A stretch of 64,000 bases of DNA from HXMU1428-3 sp965215715 (lineage in GTDB: Bacteria > Pseudomonadota > Alphaproteobacteria > Rhizobiales > HXMU1428-3): assembly GCA_965215715.1 (NCBI GenBank), contig OZ244129.1, positions 1,984,001 through 2,048,000 on the forward strand. The letters run 5' to 3'. The position numbers were made by a program, and so were the translations under genes. Shown here in pieces: positions 52,026-60,448 of the stretch. Positions within the stretch are counted from its first letter, which is position 1. Each line of letters starts with the position of its first letter. The notes beneath the pieces are model-generated. The model saw nothing but the letters and a program-made list of their open reading frames with translations. It was not told where the DNA came from and searched no databases.

Positions 52026-52907
52026 TTAGGCGCTTTGTTCTATTGCCTTTGCAATTGCAACAGTGCGTTTGGCCATTTCTGCATGTAACAATTCGACCAT
52101 TTTGCCTTCCACAGTGATGGCCCCTTTGTCTTGGTTCTCGGGCAATTCAAAGGCTGAAATGATTTTTTGCGCCCACTCGACGGACTCTTTCGTTGGAGAA
52201 AAGGTTTCATTACAAGGACCTAACTGGCCTGGGTGGATAAGAGTTTTGCCGTCCATACCAAGATCAGCCCCTTGCTGGCATTCTTTTATAAAGCCCTCTT
52301 CATCTTTAAAATCATTGTAAACGCCATCTATGATATCAATCTCAAAGGCGCGACCGGCGGCAACGCAAGTCGAAAGCCAGGCAAGCATTGGTTCGCGCCC
52401 GGGTTTTAAAACAGCACCAGTTTCTTTGGCCAAATCATTTGTGCCCATAACAAAGGCGCGCAAGCGGTATTTTTCTGCCGGGCCACTTTGTGCAATCTCT
52501 AAGGCTTTTAGCATTGCCAAGGGGGTTTCCATCATAGCCCAAAGATCAATGATACCGTTTGCCCCCAAACTTTCTAACTTTTCGCGCACCAGGGCGACAT
52601 CTTGTTCATTGGAGACCTTGGGAACCAGGATCGCGTCTGGGTTGGCACTGGCCGCAGCTTTTAAATCGTCGTCAAACCAGCTGGTGTTAATTCCATTTAC
52701 GCGGATGACGAGTTCCCTATTGCCATAACCGCCCTCGCTTACGGCTGATTGCACTTGCTGCCTTGCCACCTCTTTCATATCCGGGGCAACCGCATCTTCC
52801 AAATCGAAGATAATAGCATCTGTTGCCAGCTCTTTACCTTTTTGCAAGGCCCGCTCTTTAGAGCCTGGCATATACAAAACTGAGCGGCGGGGGCGAATTG
52901 AAGTCAT
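52026..52907 (-). CDS. HpcH/HpaI/CitE family: malyl-CoA lyase or (3S)-malyl-CoA thioesterase
   Basis: A 293-residue TIM-barrel CoA-ester enzyme. RRSVLYMPGSKERALQKG and AIIFDLEDAVAP (Mg-binding, near residues 33-44), VRVNGINTSWF (the arginine), WAMMETPLAML and the DGKTLIHPGQL end are those of the CitE/Mcl group. The Mcl2-like pattern (SVLY-PGSKERAL) resembles the Rhodobacter (3S)-malyl-CoA thioesterase more than the lyase Mcl1. Either role belongs to the ethylmalonyl-CoA pathway or glyoxylate use, which fits the mch gene about 2 kb downstream on the same strand. Confidence 0.85.
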   Translation of the reverse strand: MTSIRPRRSVLYMPGSKERALQKGKELATDAIIFDLEDAVAPDMKEVARQQVQSAVSEGGYGNRELVIRVNGINTSWFDDDLKAAASANPDAILVPKVSNEQDVALVREKLESLGANGIIDLWAMMETPLAMLKALEIAQSGPAEKYRLRAFVMGTNDLAKETGAVLKPGREPMLAWLSTCVAAGRAFEIDIIDGVYNDFKDEEGFIKECQQGADLGMDGKTLIHPGQLGPCNETFSPTKESVEWAQKIISAFELPENQDKGAITVEGKMVELLHAEMAKRTVAIAKAIEQSA

Positions 52908-53016
52908 TGTCTTTTTTCCCTATATTGCACGGACAAATCTTTGTTGATCGGCAATCTATCGATTTTAAAAGTAAAACAAAACCCCGTTTAAAGTCTTAGA
53001 TTTTGTGGCTAGAAAG

Positions 53017-53140
53017 TGCCTTAACTTCCATGATTAGATTTTGGCATTTTGAAATCACTTGTCAAGGATTTCACTTGGCACTCCGCGTCCTTGACATCCC
53101 CATTAAAAATGCCAAAGTCTAATCATGGGAAGTTAGGGCA
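53017..53140. repeat. Long palindromic repeat, copy 5 (family R1, decayed)
   Basis: The outer arms TGCCTTAACTTCCATGATTA and TAATCATGGGAAGTTAGGGCA still pair with small bulges, but the inner arms have lost pairing: ATCACTTGTCAAGGA against TCCTTGACATCCCCATT. The loop GCACTCCGCG is recognisable. It lies between the divergent CitE-type and pyridoxal kinase genes, 20 bases before the latter's start. Confidence 0.88.
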
Positions 53141-53160
53141 TAGATCAGGCATTCCAGCTT

Positions 53161-54012
53161 ATGGACCATCTTAATCTAAAAACTGTTTTAGCGATCAGCT
53201 CTGAAGTTGGGGTTGGGGCTGTGGGGCTTTCTATTGCGCGTTACGCTTTTGCCGCTCACAAGGTTTCGGCCATAGCTTTGCCAACCGTTTTGTTTGCCTC
53301 GCGCCCAGATATGGGAAAGATTGTGCGCCATGCGTTTGCCGCCAATTTGCTTGATGAGCAACTAAAAACACTTAGCGATGATGGTTTGCTTGAAGGGCTT
53401 GGCGGCGTGATGACGGGGTATTTTGCTAAGGTTGATCAAGTTGATGTTGTTGCTGAGCATATCAAGAAAATAAGAGCCCTCAATCCAAATGTGTTGATTT
53501 TGGTGGATCCGGTTTTGGGAGATTTTGATACCGGGTTTTATGTTAGCCAAGAGGTGGGAAGTGCCGTGCGGGATCGTTTGTTGCCTTTGGCTGATATTAT
53601 CACACCCAATCTGTTTGAATTTTTGTGGCTGTCTGGGGGTAACATACTTCACGAGCGCGCGGCTGCGTTTTCAATCGATCAAATTGAGCTGAAATGTCAA
53701 AACTTAAGCGTGAACAATATTGTGGTGACATCTGCCATGATTGATCCCCTTAAAGGGCCAGATGATCTTTGGCAAATCTCAACCGTCTTGGTGGCGAAAC
53801 AAAGGGCGCAGGCCTTCCCTGCCCTGTTCCATGACAATGTGCCAAAAGGCACCGGCGATATTTTTGCCGCTGATTTGCTTAGTCGTTTGGTGTTAGGAGA
53901 TCCGTTGGAAAGGGCTGTGAGCGATACAGTTCAGCGGCTTGAATATATTGCAGATAAGGCCCGCGGCCTAAAAGCTATTGAGCCTTATCTGCTATTTAAT
54001 CCGAACAAGTAA
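53161..54012 (+). CDS. pdxY: Pyridoxal kinase (PdxY/PdxK type)
   Basis: ATP-dependent salvage kinase for vitamin B6 vitamers, 283 residues, ribokinase fold. SEVGVGAVGLSIARYAFAAHK at the N-terminus (the xxGxVGxxA region), NVLILVDPVLGD in the middle, and VPKGTGDIFAADLLSRL near the C-terminus with the anion hole and catalytic Asp (GTGD) are typical. The start ATG is only 20 bases from the end of an R1 palindrome, with no clear ribosome site, so the start could be further in. Confidence 0.83.
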   Translation: MDHLNLKTVLAISSEVGVGAVGLSIARYAFAAHKVSAIALPTVLFASRPDMGKIVRHAFAANLLDEQLKTLSDDGLLEGLGGVMTGYFAKVDQVDVVAEHIKKIRALNPNVLILVDPVLGDFDTGFYVSQEVGSAVRDRLLPLADIITPNLFEFLWLSGGNILHERAAAFSIDQIELKCQNLSVNNIVVTSAMIDPLKGPDDLWQISTVLVAKQRAQAFPALFHDNVPKGTGDIFAADLLSRLVLGDPLERAVSDTVQRLEYIADKARGLKAIEPYLLFNPNK

Positions 54013-54157
54013 CTTCAGATTCCTTAATAATAAAACTTAAGGTCTACAAAGTCATATGAACCTTTTGTGATAGGTCACATTGTTGCAATTTTAAGAAGCA
54101 TGTCTTTTTATTTAGATTTGATGAAATGCTTCTTCGGTTTTGCTAAGCCTGTCTTTC

Positions 54158-54196
54158 TTAATGGCGCTTTAGGATGCCCACCAGCATCCGCGCTAT
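54158..54196. repeat. Single R2 unit next to tandem repeats
   Basis: Holds GGCGCTTTAGGATGCCCACC and then AGCATCCGCGCTA, the same module as the 40-bp units at 42321. It directly precedes the 66-bp tandem repeats, so two repeat families meet here. Confidence 0.8.
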
Positions 54197-54362
54197 CCCA
54201 AAACCGGTGTCCACTTTTGGGAGACACGCTAGCTTCTTAGTTTTTGCGAAGCGTGTCTTTTTCCCAAAACCGGTGTCCACTTTTGGGAGACACGCTGGCT
54301 TCTTGGTTTTTGCGAAGCGTGTCTTTTTCCCAAAACCGGTGTCCACTTTTGGGAGACACGCT
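54197..54362. repeat. 66-bp tandem repeat, two full units and a half
   Basis: Units start at 54197, 54263 and 54329 with CCCAAAACCGGTGTCCACTT and then TTGGGAGACACGCT; the rest of the unit is GGCTTCTTAGTTTTTGCGAAGCGTGTCTTTTT. The unit holds two palindromes: TCCCAAAA/TTTTGGGA and AGACACGCT/AGCGTGTCT. The array ends exactly at the stop codon of the DoxX gene. Frames on both strands repeat a 22-residue pattern and are not genes. Confidence 0.92.
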
Positions 54363-54818
54363 CTATGAAAACTTCTTCTTTATCAAGTGATCAAGGGAGA
54401 ATGGCCCGGGCCCTTTAATAAGGATGGCTAGCAAGGCTACTGCCCATAATCCATGTGTTTTATAGGTCAAGAATTGGTCTGGGAAGACCACAAATTGGAT
54501 CACCAAAGTCATAATTAAAAGCCCCAGAGCGGCGAAGCGTGACGCCAGGCCAATGAATAACAACAGCGGTAAAATTAATTCCGCATAGGTCGCGATGAAG
54601 GCGAAGAAATTAACAATGCTATCTGACAGGGAGACTTTGGCAAAGTATATGTCTTTAAACAGGGAATATGTTTTGCCAAGAACAGCGTAATTATCATCAA
54701 CCTTGCTTTGTCCGGAATGAAAAAATGTAAAGCCGACGGCAAAACGCGCAATTGTTGTGTATAGCCAGTCGGGTAGACAAGAGCAGGCGCTTACAAATTT
54801 ATTTATTAATCCAATCAT
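54363..54818 (-). CDS. DoxX family membrane protein of the bufferin operon
   Basis: From ATG 54818 (AGAGGA upstream) it is 151 residues with four membrane segments; the longer frame to 54944 overlaps bufC and has no signal. RFAVGFTFFHSGQSK near the N-terminus and YAELILPLLLFIGLASRFAALGL are DoxX marks. DoxX-type proteins are frequent members of bufferin gene clusters. Its role in maturation or copper handling is not settled. The gene follows bufC by 38 bases. Confidence 0.88.
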   Translation of the reverse strand: MIGLINKFVSACSCLPDWLYTTIARFAVGFTFFHSGQSKVDDNYAVLGKTYSLFKDIYFAKVSLSDSIVNFFAFIATYAELILPLLLFIGLASRFAALGLLIMTLVIQFVVFPDQFLTYKTHGLWAVALLAILIKGPGPFSLDHLIKKKFS

Positions 54819-54856
54819 GATCGTCCTCTTTTTATTGTTTGCTGCTTTCTTTGTTT

Positions 54857-55630
54857 TTAAAGATGCACAGCGGTTACAGCCCCAATGCTGAATAGACCTG
54901 CCAAATTGGCAGAAATGTCGAATGTTGTTTGTTTGCTCACGCAAGCTTCTACAGCTTGGCCGAAGGTTTGCCCTTGTTGTAGTTGGGCAATGAAATAGGT
55001 GGTTATCTGGTCAACCTGGTGCAGATTGACCTCTAGGGCTGGCCGCAGGACCACAGCTGATTGGCCTTGATCGGGCAATTGATTTAAACTTATCTGTTCG
55101 TCTTGCCCTTGATGGGCTTGCCAGATGGTTATGATGGGCCAGGCACTGTCTATCAGTTGCAAGCTGGAGTGCAGGTCAAACTTTAAATCTGGCATTAGCT
55201 CTTGTTCGAATTGAGCCAACTGGTCAATGGAAATCGACGTTTGATCTTTGGCGTATAGGGCAATATTTCTGGCCCATTCCAATTGAGCGACATCTTTTAA
55301 ATAGGGCACTGATTGAGCCGGTTCATAGTCTTTAATAAAGGCGGGGAACTTGTCACCATATTGGAACATCATGGGGCTTTCAGGCAAATGGGTGATGCTG
55401 AAATGGCGGGCCATGGTGTCAAAAAAGTCTTTGCCAACCAGCTCTTCAACAACGGGGAAGGTTTGGCTTAAGGCATTGATCAGGCTGAGGGCGACATTGT
55501 TGCGATAAACGTTAAAGCGTTTCACTGGAACAGCGCCGTTTTTTAAACGCTTTACACCTGCAGGCGGTGCTTGGTCTGGCTCCATGAGCGCTTTAGAGAC
55601 TGAGGTTTGCAGCTCGCTCCAGGTACTCAT
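54857..55630 (-). CDS. bufC: BufC-type partner protein (DUF2063)
   Basis: From ATG 55630 it is 257 residues. N-terminal FNVYRNNVALSLINALSQTFPVVEELVG is the DUF2063 signature (YRxNxxxxLxxALxxxFPxxxxLVG). It serves as the partner that presents the precursor to the MNIO enzyme in this class of modified peptides. The ATG overlaps the bufB stop (ATGA, 4 bases), so the two are translationally coupled, which agrees with joint function. The frame beyond 55630 lies within bufB. Confidence 0.92.
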   Translation of the reverse strand: MSTWSELQTSVSKALMEPDQAPPAGVKRLKNGAVPVKRFNVYRNNVALSLINALSQTFPVVEELVGKDFFDTMARHFSITHLPESPMMFQYGDKFPAFIKDYEPAQSVPYLKDVAQLEWARNIALYAKDQTSISIDQLAQFEQELMPDLKFDLHSSLQLIDSAWPIITIWQAHQGQDEQISLNQLPDQGQSAVVLRPALEVNLHQVDQITTYFIAQLQQGQTFGQAVEACVSKQTTFDISANLAGLFSIGAVTAVHL

Positions 55631-56529
55631 GCGGCGGCTCTTTGTTGTTTGAGAATGTCTTGGGCCAGCTTGGCTTCTTTGAGCAAGACTGGCCAATCGG
55701 GCACATCATTGTCCCATTCGATTAAGGTTGGTTTGGGCCCGCCCAGAGAAATGGCTTGTTCATAAAGGGCCCAGACTTCATCGATCACTTCCCGGTCATG
55801 CGCGTCAATCAATAAAGGGTTGCCAAGATCATCTTTGTCAGGTGCATGGCCCCCTAGATGGATCTCCCCCACATGGGTGTGGGGGAAAGTTTCGATATAG
55901 TTTTCAGAGTTTCTTTCATGATTGGTGCACGAGACATAGACATTATTAACATCAAGCAAAAGGCCGCATCCGGTGCGGGTCGCGACCTCGGTTAAAAACT
56001 CAATTTCATCCATCTGAGGGCCTTCAAATGCCACGTATGTGGATGGGTTTTCTAATAACATTTGCCGGCCCAAGGTGGATTGGACGTGGTCAATATGTTC
56101 GCAAACTGTGGTGCATGTTTCTTGTGTCAGCGGCAGTGGCAAGAGATCATTAAAATAGCCCATTTCATGCGATGACCAGGCAAGGTGCTCTGAGAAGCTT
56201 GCTGGTTGATAGCGCTCGATAAGTTGTTTTAAACGTACCAGATGATCTGAGCTGGGCATTTGCGCGCCGCCGATTGAAAGACCGACCCCGTGCAGGCTTA
56301 ATTGGTGGTTTTCTCTGATTTTAGTCAGGTAATGATGAGAGGGGCCGCCCTCACCCATATAATTTTCTGGGTGGACTTCAAACCAGTCTAAGTCGGGATT
56401 AGTATCTAGTATGTCTTGGCAATGTTCTAATTTTAAACCAAAGGTGGCTGATTTGGGCAATTGGCTTTTAACTTTTTGATCTGGCCCGCTCTGCTTTGTT
56501 TTTGTAGAACAAGTTACCTTTTGCGACAT
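55627..56529 (-). CDS. bufB: MNIO family oxidase BufB (DUF692)
   Basis: Multinuclear non-heme iron-dependent oxidative enzyme of 300 residues, TIM barrel. Probable metal-binding parts are visible: LHGVGLSIGG, FSEHLAWSSHE, LLENPSTYV, LLLDVNNVYVS, and GEIHLGGHA with DAHDREV. In studied clusters this enzyme converts cysteines of the bufferin precursor to thiooxazole-type groups that bind copper. It is co-transcribed with bufC and a DoxX gene, with the precursor gene upstream. Confidence 0.94.
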   Translation of the reverse strand: MSQKVTCSTKTKQSGPDQKVKSQLPKSATFGLKLEHCQDILDTNPDLDWFEVHPENYMGEGGPSHHYLTKIRENHQLSLHGVGLSIGGAQMPSSDHLVRLKQLIERYQPASFSEHLAWSSHEMGYFNDLLPLPLTQETCTTVCEHIDHVQSTLGRQMLLENPSTYVAFEGPQMDEIEFLTEVATRTGCGLLLDVNNVYVSCTNHERNSENYIETFPHTHVGEIHLGGHAPDKDDLGNPLLIDAHDREVIDEVWALYEQAISLGGPKPTLIEWDNDVPDWPVLLKEAKLAQDILKQQRAAA

Positions 56530-56561
56530 GATCTTTCCTTTTGGTTTGCCCTACTCGTATG

Positions 56562-57215
56562 CTAACTCATAGGTATGCCACATTGATGCATAAACTTTAC
56601 GGCTGAAACCTCAAACCCGCTATAACGTTCATGGCTCATGACCAATTGACTGTTTGCATCTTGGATTTTGATCCAAGAAAATTCTGTTATTGGATAGCCA
56701 CGCTCATTGACGATGCCATCCAGTTCAAGTTCAAAATAATTATTGGCATTGCTGACCGCAGCTTTTGCTGCAATTTGATACCAGGGGCCAATGCCATTTT
56801 TATCCGGTGTGACATACACATTGAATGTCTCGTTCAGGTTCATTTCTGACCGTGGTTCATGAATGATGATGTCTGGCCCTTTGCCATTTTTAAAACATTT
56901 GGCCGGGCCAACGATGACAAAGCCTTCATGACCTAAGGTCAAAGACGTGTCCAAGGTTGGTTTGGGACATCCCAACACGCGTTTGTCAGGGTACATTCTT
57001 CTGGTGTGATGTAACTTCCTTTTCTTTTTCATTTTGCGCCATCCCTTGGCCATAGGGCCGCGCGTTTGGATCCAATAACCAGGCTTAAAGGCCAGCATCT
57101 GACTGGCATATAAACCGTTGGGGTATGGATCTATAACTGAATAAGGGCATTCTGCTTGGGCTGTAATGGGTGCTGCGACACAGCTTAATGAAAAAAGTAC
57201 CAATAGCCGTTTCAT
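56562..57215 (-). CDS. Exported protein within the bufferin cluster, function unknown
   Basis: A 217-residue protein with a signal peptide (LLVLFSLSCVAAPITAQA). The mature part has four cysteines (ECPYS, GCPKP, KCFKN, HQCGI), a basic KKKRKLHHTRRMYPDKR patch near 63-80, and later segments with beta-strand character (FNVYVTPDKNG). Not recognised; not one of the usual buf genes I know. It ends 32 bases before bufB on the same strand and begins 229 bases after bufA, so it is inside the operon. Confidence 0.7.
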   Translation of the reverse strand: MKRLLVLFSLSCVAAPITAQAECPYSVIDPYPNGLYASQMLAFKPGYWIQTRGPMAKGWRKMKKKRKLHHTRRMYPDKRVLGCPKPTLDTSLTLGHEGFVIVGPAKCFKNGKGPDIIIHEPRSEMNLNETFNVYVTPDKNGIGPWYQIAAKAAVSNANNYFELELDGIVNERGYPITEFSWIKIQDANSQLVMSHERYSGFEVSAVKFMHQCGIPMS

Positions 57216-57310
57216 ACGTTTAGGCCTTTGTGTTTTTTTAGATAAGTGTTTTTACATTGTGTGCACTATTATACCCAAGATAACTCCATAAAAGTTCAGT
57301 TTTTTGTAAA

Positions 57311-57415
57311 AAAAGCAGGAAATGTCTGACGTTTTTAAATTTTGAGATACAATCTAACACCTTGTTATTTCTCAAAAATTATTCTGGTCCGGCCGTTTAA
57401 CATTTCCTGCTTTTT
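57311..57415 (-). promoter_or_regulatory. Long-range inverted repeat after bufA
   Basis: AAAAGCAGGAAATGT (57311-57325) and ACATTTCCTGCTTTT (57400-57414) pair over a loop of about 75 bases in the gap between bufA and the next gene. On the minus strand the second arm runs into TTTTTTT, so the structure could work as a partial terminator and leave bufA in excess over the maturation genes. Confidence 0.5.
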
Positions 57416-57444
57416 ATTTGCCAATAAATCTGGACAATCAATCT

Positions 57445-57741
57445 TTAAGCAGGATTGTCGCGATCAAGAGGTGTTAGGCTGCCTTTGCGGTCACCTGGAA
57501 GTTCCATTTTTTCGCAGGTTCCTTTTGGAACATAAGTCCAGGCATTGCCTTGATAATCCATTGTAGAGGTGCCAGCACAAGTGGTGCCTTCACCAGCTGC
57601 ACAATCGTTTTTTGCTTTTAGAGAAATGCCATAGCATTTTTCATTTTCAGCTGCACCGGCTGGTTTAATATCTGCAGCCCCTGTCATGGCTGTTGCAACG
57701 GCGCCGGCCAAAAGAGCGGCTGAGATTCCCGATTTAGACAT
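57445..57741 (-). CDS. bufA: Bufferin precursor (DUF2282)
   Basis: A 98-residue exported peptide precursor. Its signal peptide (ALLAGAVATAMTGAADIKPAGAA) is unusually long, as in the family. The mature part has the four-cysteine core KCYGISLKAKNDCAAG...TTCAGTSTMDYQG...PKGTCE. In the model systems two of the core cysteines are oxidised by the MNIO enzyme and the product sequesters copper in the periplasm. ATG 57741 has AAGGAG upstream. It is the first gene of the cluster. Confidence 0.93.
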   Translation of the reverse strand: MSKSGISAALLAGAVATAMTGAADIKPAGAAENEKCYGISLKAKNDCAAGEGTTCAGTSTMDYQGNAWTYVPKGTCEKMELPGDRKGSLTPLDRDNPA

Positions 57742-58068
57742 TGTATTCTCCTTTAAAAAATTTCATGCGATCATGTCTTTATTCCATGATCTTAGAGTTG
57801 TTAAATAACTGATGGAATATGTCAAAATTATAGGGTTTTAAAAAGCTTTTCACTAAACAAATGATAACAAAGCCGTGAGAACTTGTTGATTAACCTTTGT
57901 TTATTTTCATGAACACCATTTGGACCACTTCTTTTTCAGGAGAAAATAAGCCTGCAAACAGCTTCAAAACCGCTTTGATATGGGCAAGGGGGCGCATTTT
58001 GTGCGCTAGGGCTGAATTACATGACTTTTATGAAGTGGTGCCTCTGCTTGAGCATTGCGGAACTGGGT
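57742..58068. other. Intergenic region upstream of bufA
   Basis: About 330 bases with no supported gene. It must hold the bufA promoter. Near 57980-58060 the sequence is less A+T-rich and might be a scrap of old coding sequence (short open runs on both strands are broken by stops), but no family is recognised. I see no obvious copper-responsive operator. Confidence 0.4.
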
Positions 58069-60123
58069 TTAAGTGAAAAAGCCAATGTTTTCACTGTTGC
58101 CAGGTTTGGTTTGGCTGACATCCTTTAGCAAACCAATTAAGCGTTCAACGTCATCAAGCGCGCCTAGAACCTCGGCTTGTTTGCGCACTTGGGCAAAGTC
58201 GCCTGGGGTTAGGTTTTCAAATTTTAGGCCTGCCTCTGGCACATCTTCAGCTTGGAAGAAAATTTGATAGGCAGCTTTTAGCGCTTCAACATCCATAAAA
58301 TTAAACCGCACATGGAACGTGAACCGGCGCAGGGATGCTGTGTCTAACCTGTCCATTAAATTGGTGGTGAAGCAGACGGGCAAAGTGTGCTCTTCCATCC
58401 AAGTGAGCATTTCATTGACCTGGGTGACTTCCCAAGAACGAGAGGCTTCTTGGCGAGAATAAAGAAAGCTGTCGGCCTCATCGAAAATTAAAAAGGCGCG
58501 GGCTTCTTTGGCTTCCATGAAGGCGTCTGCGATGCGTTTTTCTGTTTCCCCGACAAAGGCTGAGAAAATATCTGAGGCCCGTTTTTGAATCACATCAAGG
58601 CCCAGCTGTTTGGCAAGAAAGCGGGCATAGGCTGATTTGCCGGTGCCGGGAGGACCTGACAGGCAAAGGGAAAAGTTCAGTTTACCAGAGGCTTTGAGCT
58701 GGCCGGCTAGATCATCAATATCACGGCTGGCTTTTGATAATTTTGGCTCATAGTCAAAATTGTCTTCACTGCGGTGCACTTGCAAGCCTGAGACAGCACG
58801 GGTGATGCCTTGAGCGGCCCGCTCGACTGCCTCAGCTCCGCCATTGGAATATTTGGCCACTTTGAGGGCATTTTCCATGATGGCGGGCGTTGCATCTAAC
58901 TTGCTAGCAAGCTTGGTGATTTCTTCTTTTGTCAGCTCCACACCTATGCGCTTTGCCATGCGTTCAATGATGCGGCGGCGCTGAGAGGTGGGCGGGGCTT
59001 TCAGTTGGAAAGCCATGATCATGCGGCGCAACACAGCGGCATCAATGTCTGAGATGTTGTTAGACGTCCACATAATTGGAACCGGATTGCTTTCCAGCAA
59101 GCGGTTAAGATAAACTTTTGAGCCGCCACGGCGGATAAGTTGCAAGGCCACATCTTCCATTTCATCAAATAAAATGGCGGTGTTTTTGGCCCCGCGTAGC
59201 AGGCTCATGGCAAAGACTAAGTCAGCCAAGCGGCCCTTGCGGTCTGCCTCGCCTTCACCGCCAACATCTTCGCCAGCTGCATAGATTGATAGGCCGGATT
59301 GTTTGGCAGCCACTTTGGTCAGCTCCGTTTTTCCTGACCCTGGCGGGCCATAAAGCAAAATATTGACCCCTTCGGCCCGATCGGCTGTGGCCCCTTTTAG
59401 GAGGTCGCAAATTAAATCACGATCATCTTTGATATGATCATAGTCTGTCAGTTCGATATTGGCTGTAAGCGGGGCGCCGAGCAGGGCTTGGCGCATGTCG
59501 TTAAAATTTTTGAATTTTTGATCCAGGCAGGAATCCAACCGGCTGGTAATGGCAAAACGCCCTCCAGGACCTGAAATTTCATTGCCCTCGTTTTTAAGCT
59601 GAAGCAAGCCGGCTGCGGTCATGTCCCCTGTGGGGCCGGTAAGTTGTTCAACATCGCTCACAGATAAATTGGTGAGCAACGATAAAGAACGGCTTAGCGG
59701 ACCAATGGATTCAGTGACCGAATTGCATAAATACTGCACCTGGTCATATCGATGAAAACAAGCAATAAGCGCAACAATCTCGTGGCTTTTTGAATTAAGC
59801 CCAAGTGCAGATGTTAAACTCTTTATGTTGGCCCACATCGGTTCAGGCCAACTGGTATCATTGGCAGCCTTTTCTAACATGTCTAAAATATCGTCACGAT
59901 TGTCTTGAAAGGCGCGGTTAAAATCGGCTTGGCTGAAACTTGACGAATATATATTGCCTATTGCCCCGCTTAATTGTTTTGGCAAGGGCAGAGATAGCAT
60001 CTCGGTGCGGTCATTGAGCCAATATAAAATATATCTGGCGGCACGTGTAGGGATATGGTCAGCTTTTAAAACACGGTGCAAATATTTAGCGACCAGCCCT
60101 CTTTCAATATCATCCGATGACAT
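58069..60123 (-). CDS. Tandem AAA+ ATPase of unknown role
   Basis: From ATG 60123 (GGAG 8 bases upstream) it is 684 residues. After an all-helical N-terminal region of about 240 residues there are two AAA modules: Walker A LLYGPPGSGKTE with AILFDEMEDVA, and Walker A CLSGPPGTGKSA with FLIFDEADSFL. The second module looks like the classical AAA (FtsH/CDC48-like) type with SRSWEVTQVNEMLTWME and a Pro-Val-Cys-Phe-Thr-Thr-Asn sensor 1. A remodelling or unfolding function is likely, the client unknown. It stands alone. Confidence 0.85.
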   Translation of the reverse strand: MSSDDIERGLVAKYLHRVLKADHIPTRAARYILYWLNDRTEMLSLPLPKQLSGAIGNIYSSSFSQADFNRAFQDNRDDILDMLEKAANDTSWPEPMWANIKSLTSALGLNSKSHEIVALIACFHRYDQVQYLCNSVTESIGPLSRSLSLLTNLSVSDVEQLTGPTGDMTAAGLLQLKNEGNEISGPGGRFAITSRLDSCLDQKFKNFNDMRQALLGAPLTANIELTDYDHIKDDRDLICDLLKGATADRAEGVNILLYGPPGSGKTELTKVAAKQSGLSIYAAGEDVGGEGEADRKGRLADLVFAMSLLRGAKNTAILFDEMEDVALQLIRRGGSKVYLNRLLESNPVPIMWTSNNISDIDAAVLRRMIMAFQLKAPPTSQRRRIIERMAKRIGVELTKEEITKLASKLDATPAIMENALKVAKYSNGGAEAVERAAQGITRAVSGLQVHRSEDNFDYEPKLSKASRDIDDLAGQLKASGKLNFSLCLSGPPGTGKSAYARFLAKQLGLDVIQKRASDIFSAFVGETEKRIADAFMEAKEARAFLIFDEADSFLYSRQEASRSWEVTQVNEMLTWMEEHTLPVCFTTNLMDRLDTASLRRFTFHVRFNFMDVEALKAAYQIFFQAEDVPEAGLKFENLTPGDFAQVRKQAEVLGALDDVERLIGLLKDVSQTKPGNSENIGFFT

Positions 60124-60448
60124 ATTGTTTACTCCAGATACAGCCATTACTCTTGCCGGCAAAAAGTTTAGCCTGACAAGATCTTTGTATGTTATTTGTA
60201 TTCCGCCTTAGGGGCAACTTGATCGTATAGGCCTTTGTAAGTGGTTACTAATTAAGTTATGTGCTTTTTTTAAGGCCCTTTTGTCAGCCCGATCACATGA
60301 GCATATTTTGCGCATGAGGGCTAGTTTAGTTTCTTTATTATATCGAATAGGTTAATGGGTAAAGCTCGATTGTTGGCCTTTACGGTTATTGTTAAGACCT
60401 TTATTCCTTCATCAGAGCAAAAGGATAACAAATTTAAAAGGATCGGAT

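Noticed and set aside
54158..54368. Overlapping frames on both strands with a repeated 22-residue pattern
   Set aside because: The pattern comes from the 66-bp repeat (a multiple of three), which keeps any frame open; no ribosome site and no sign of a real protein.
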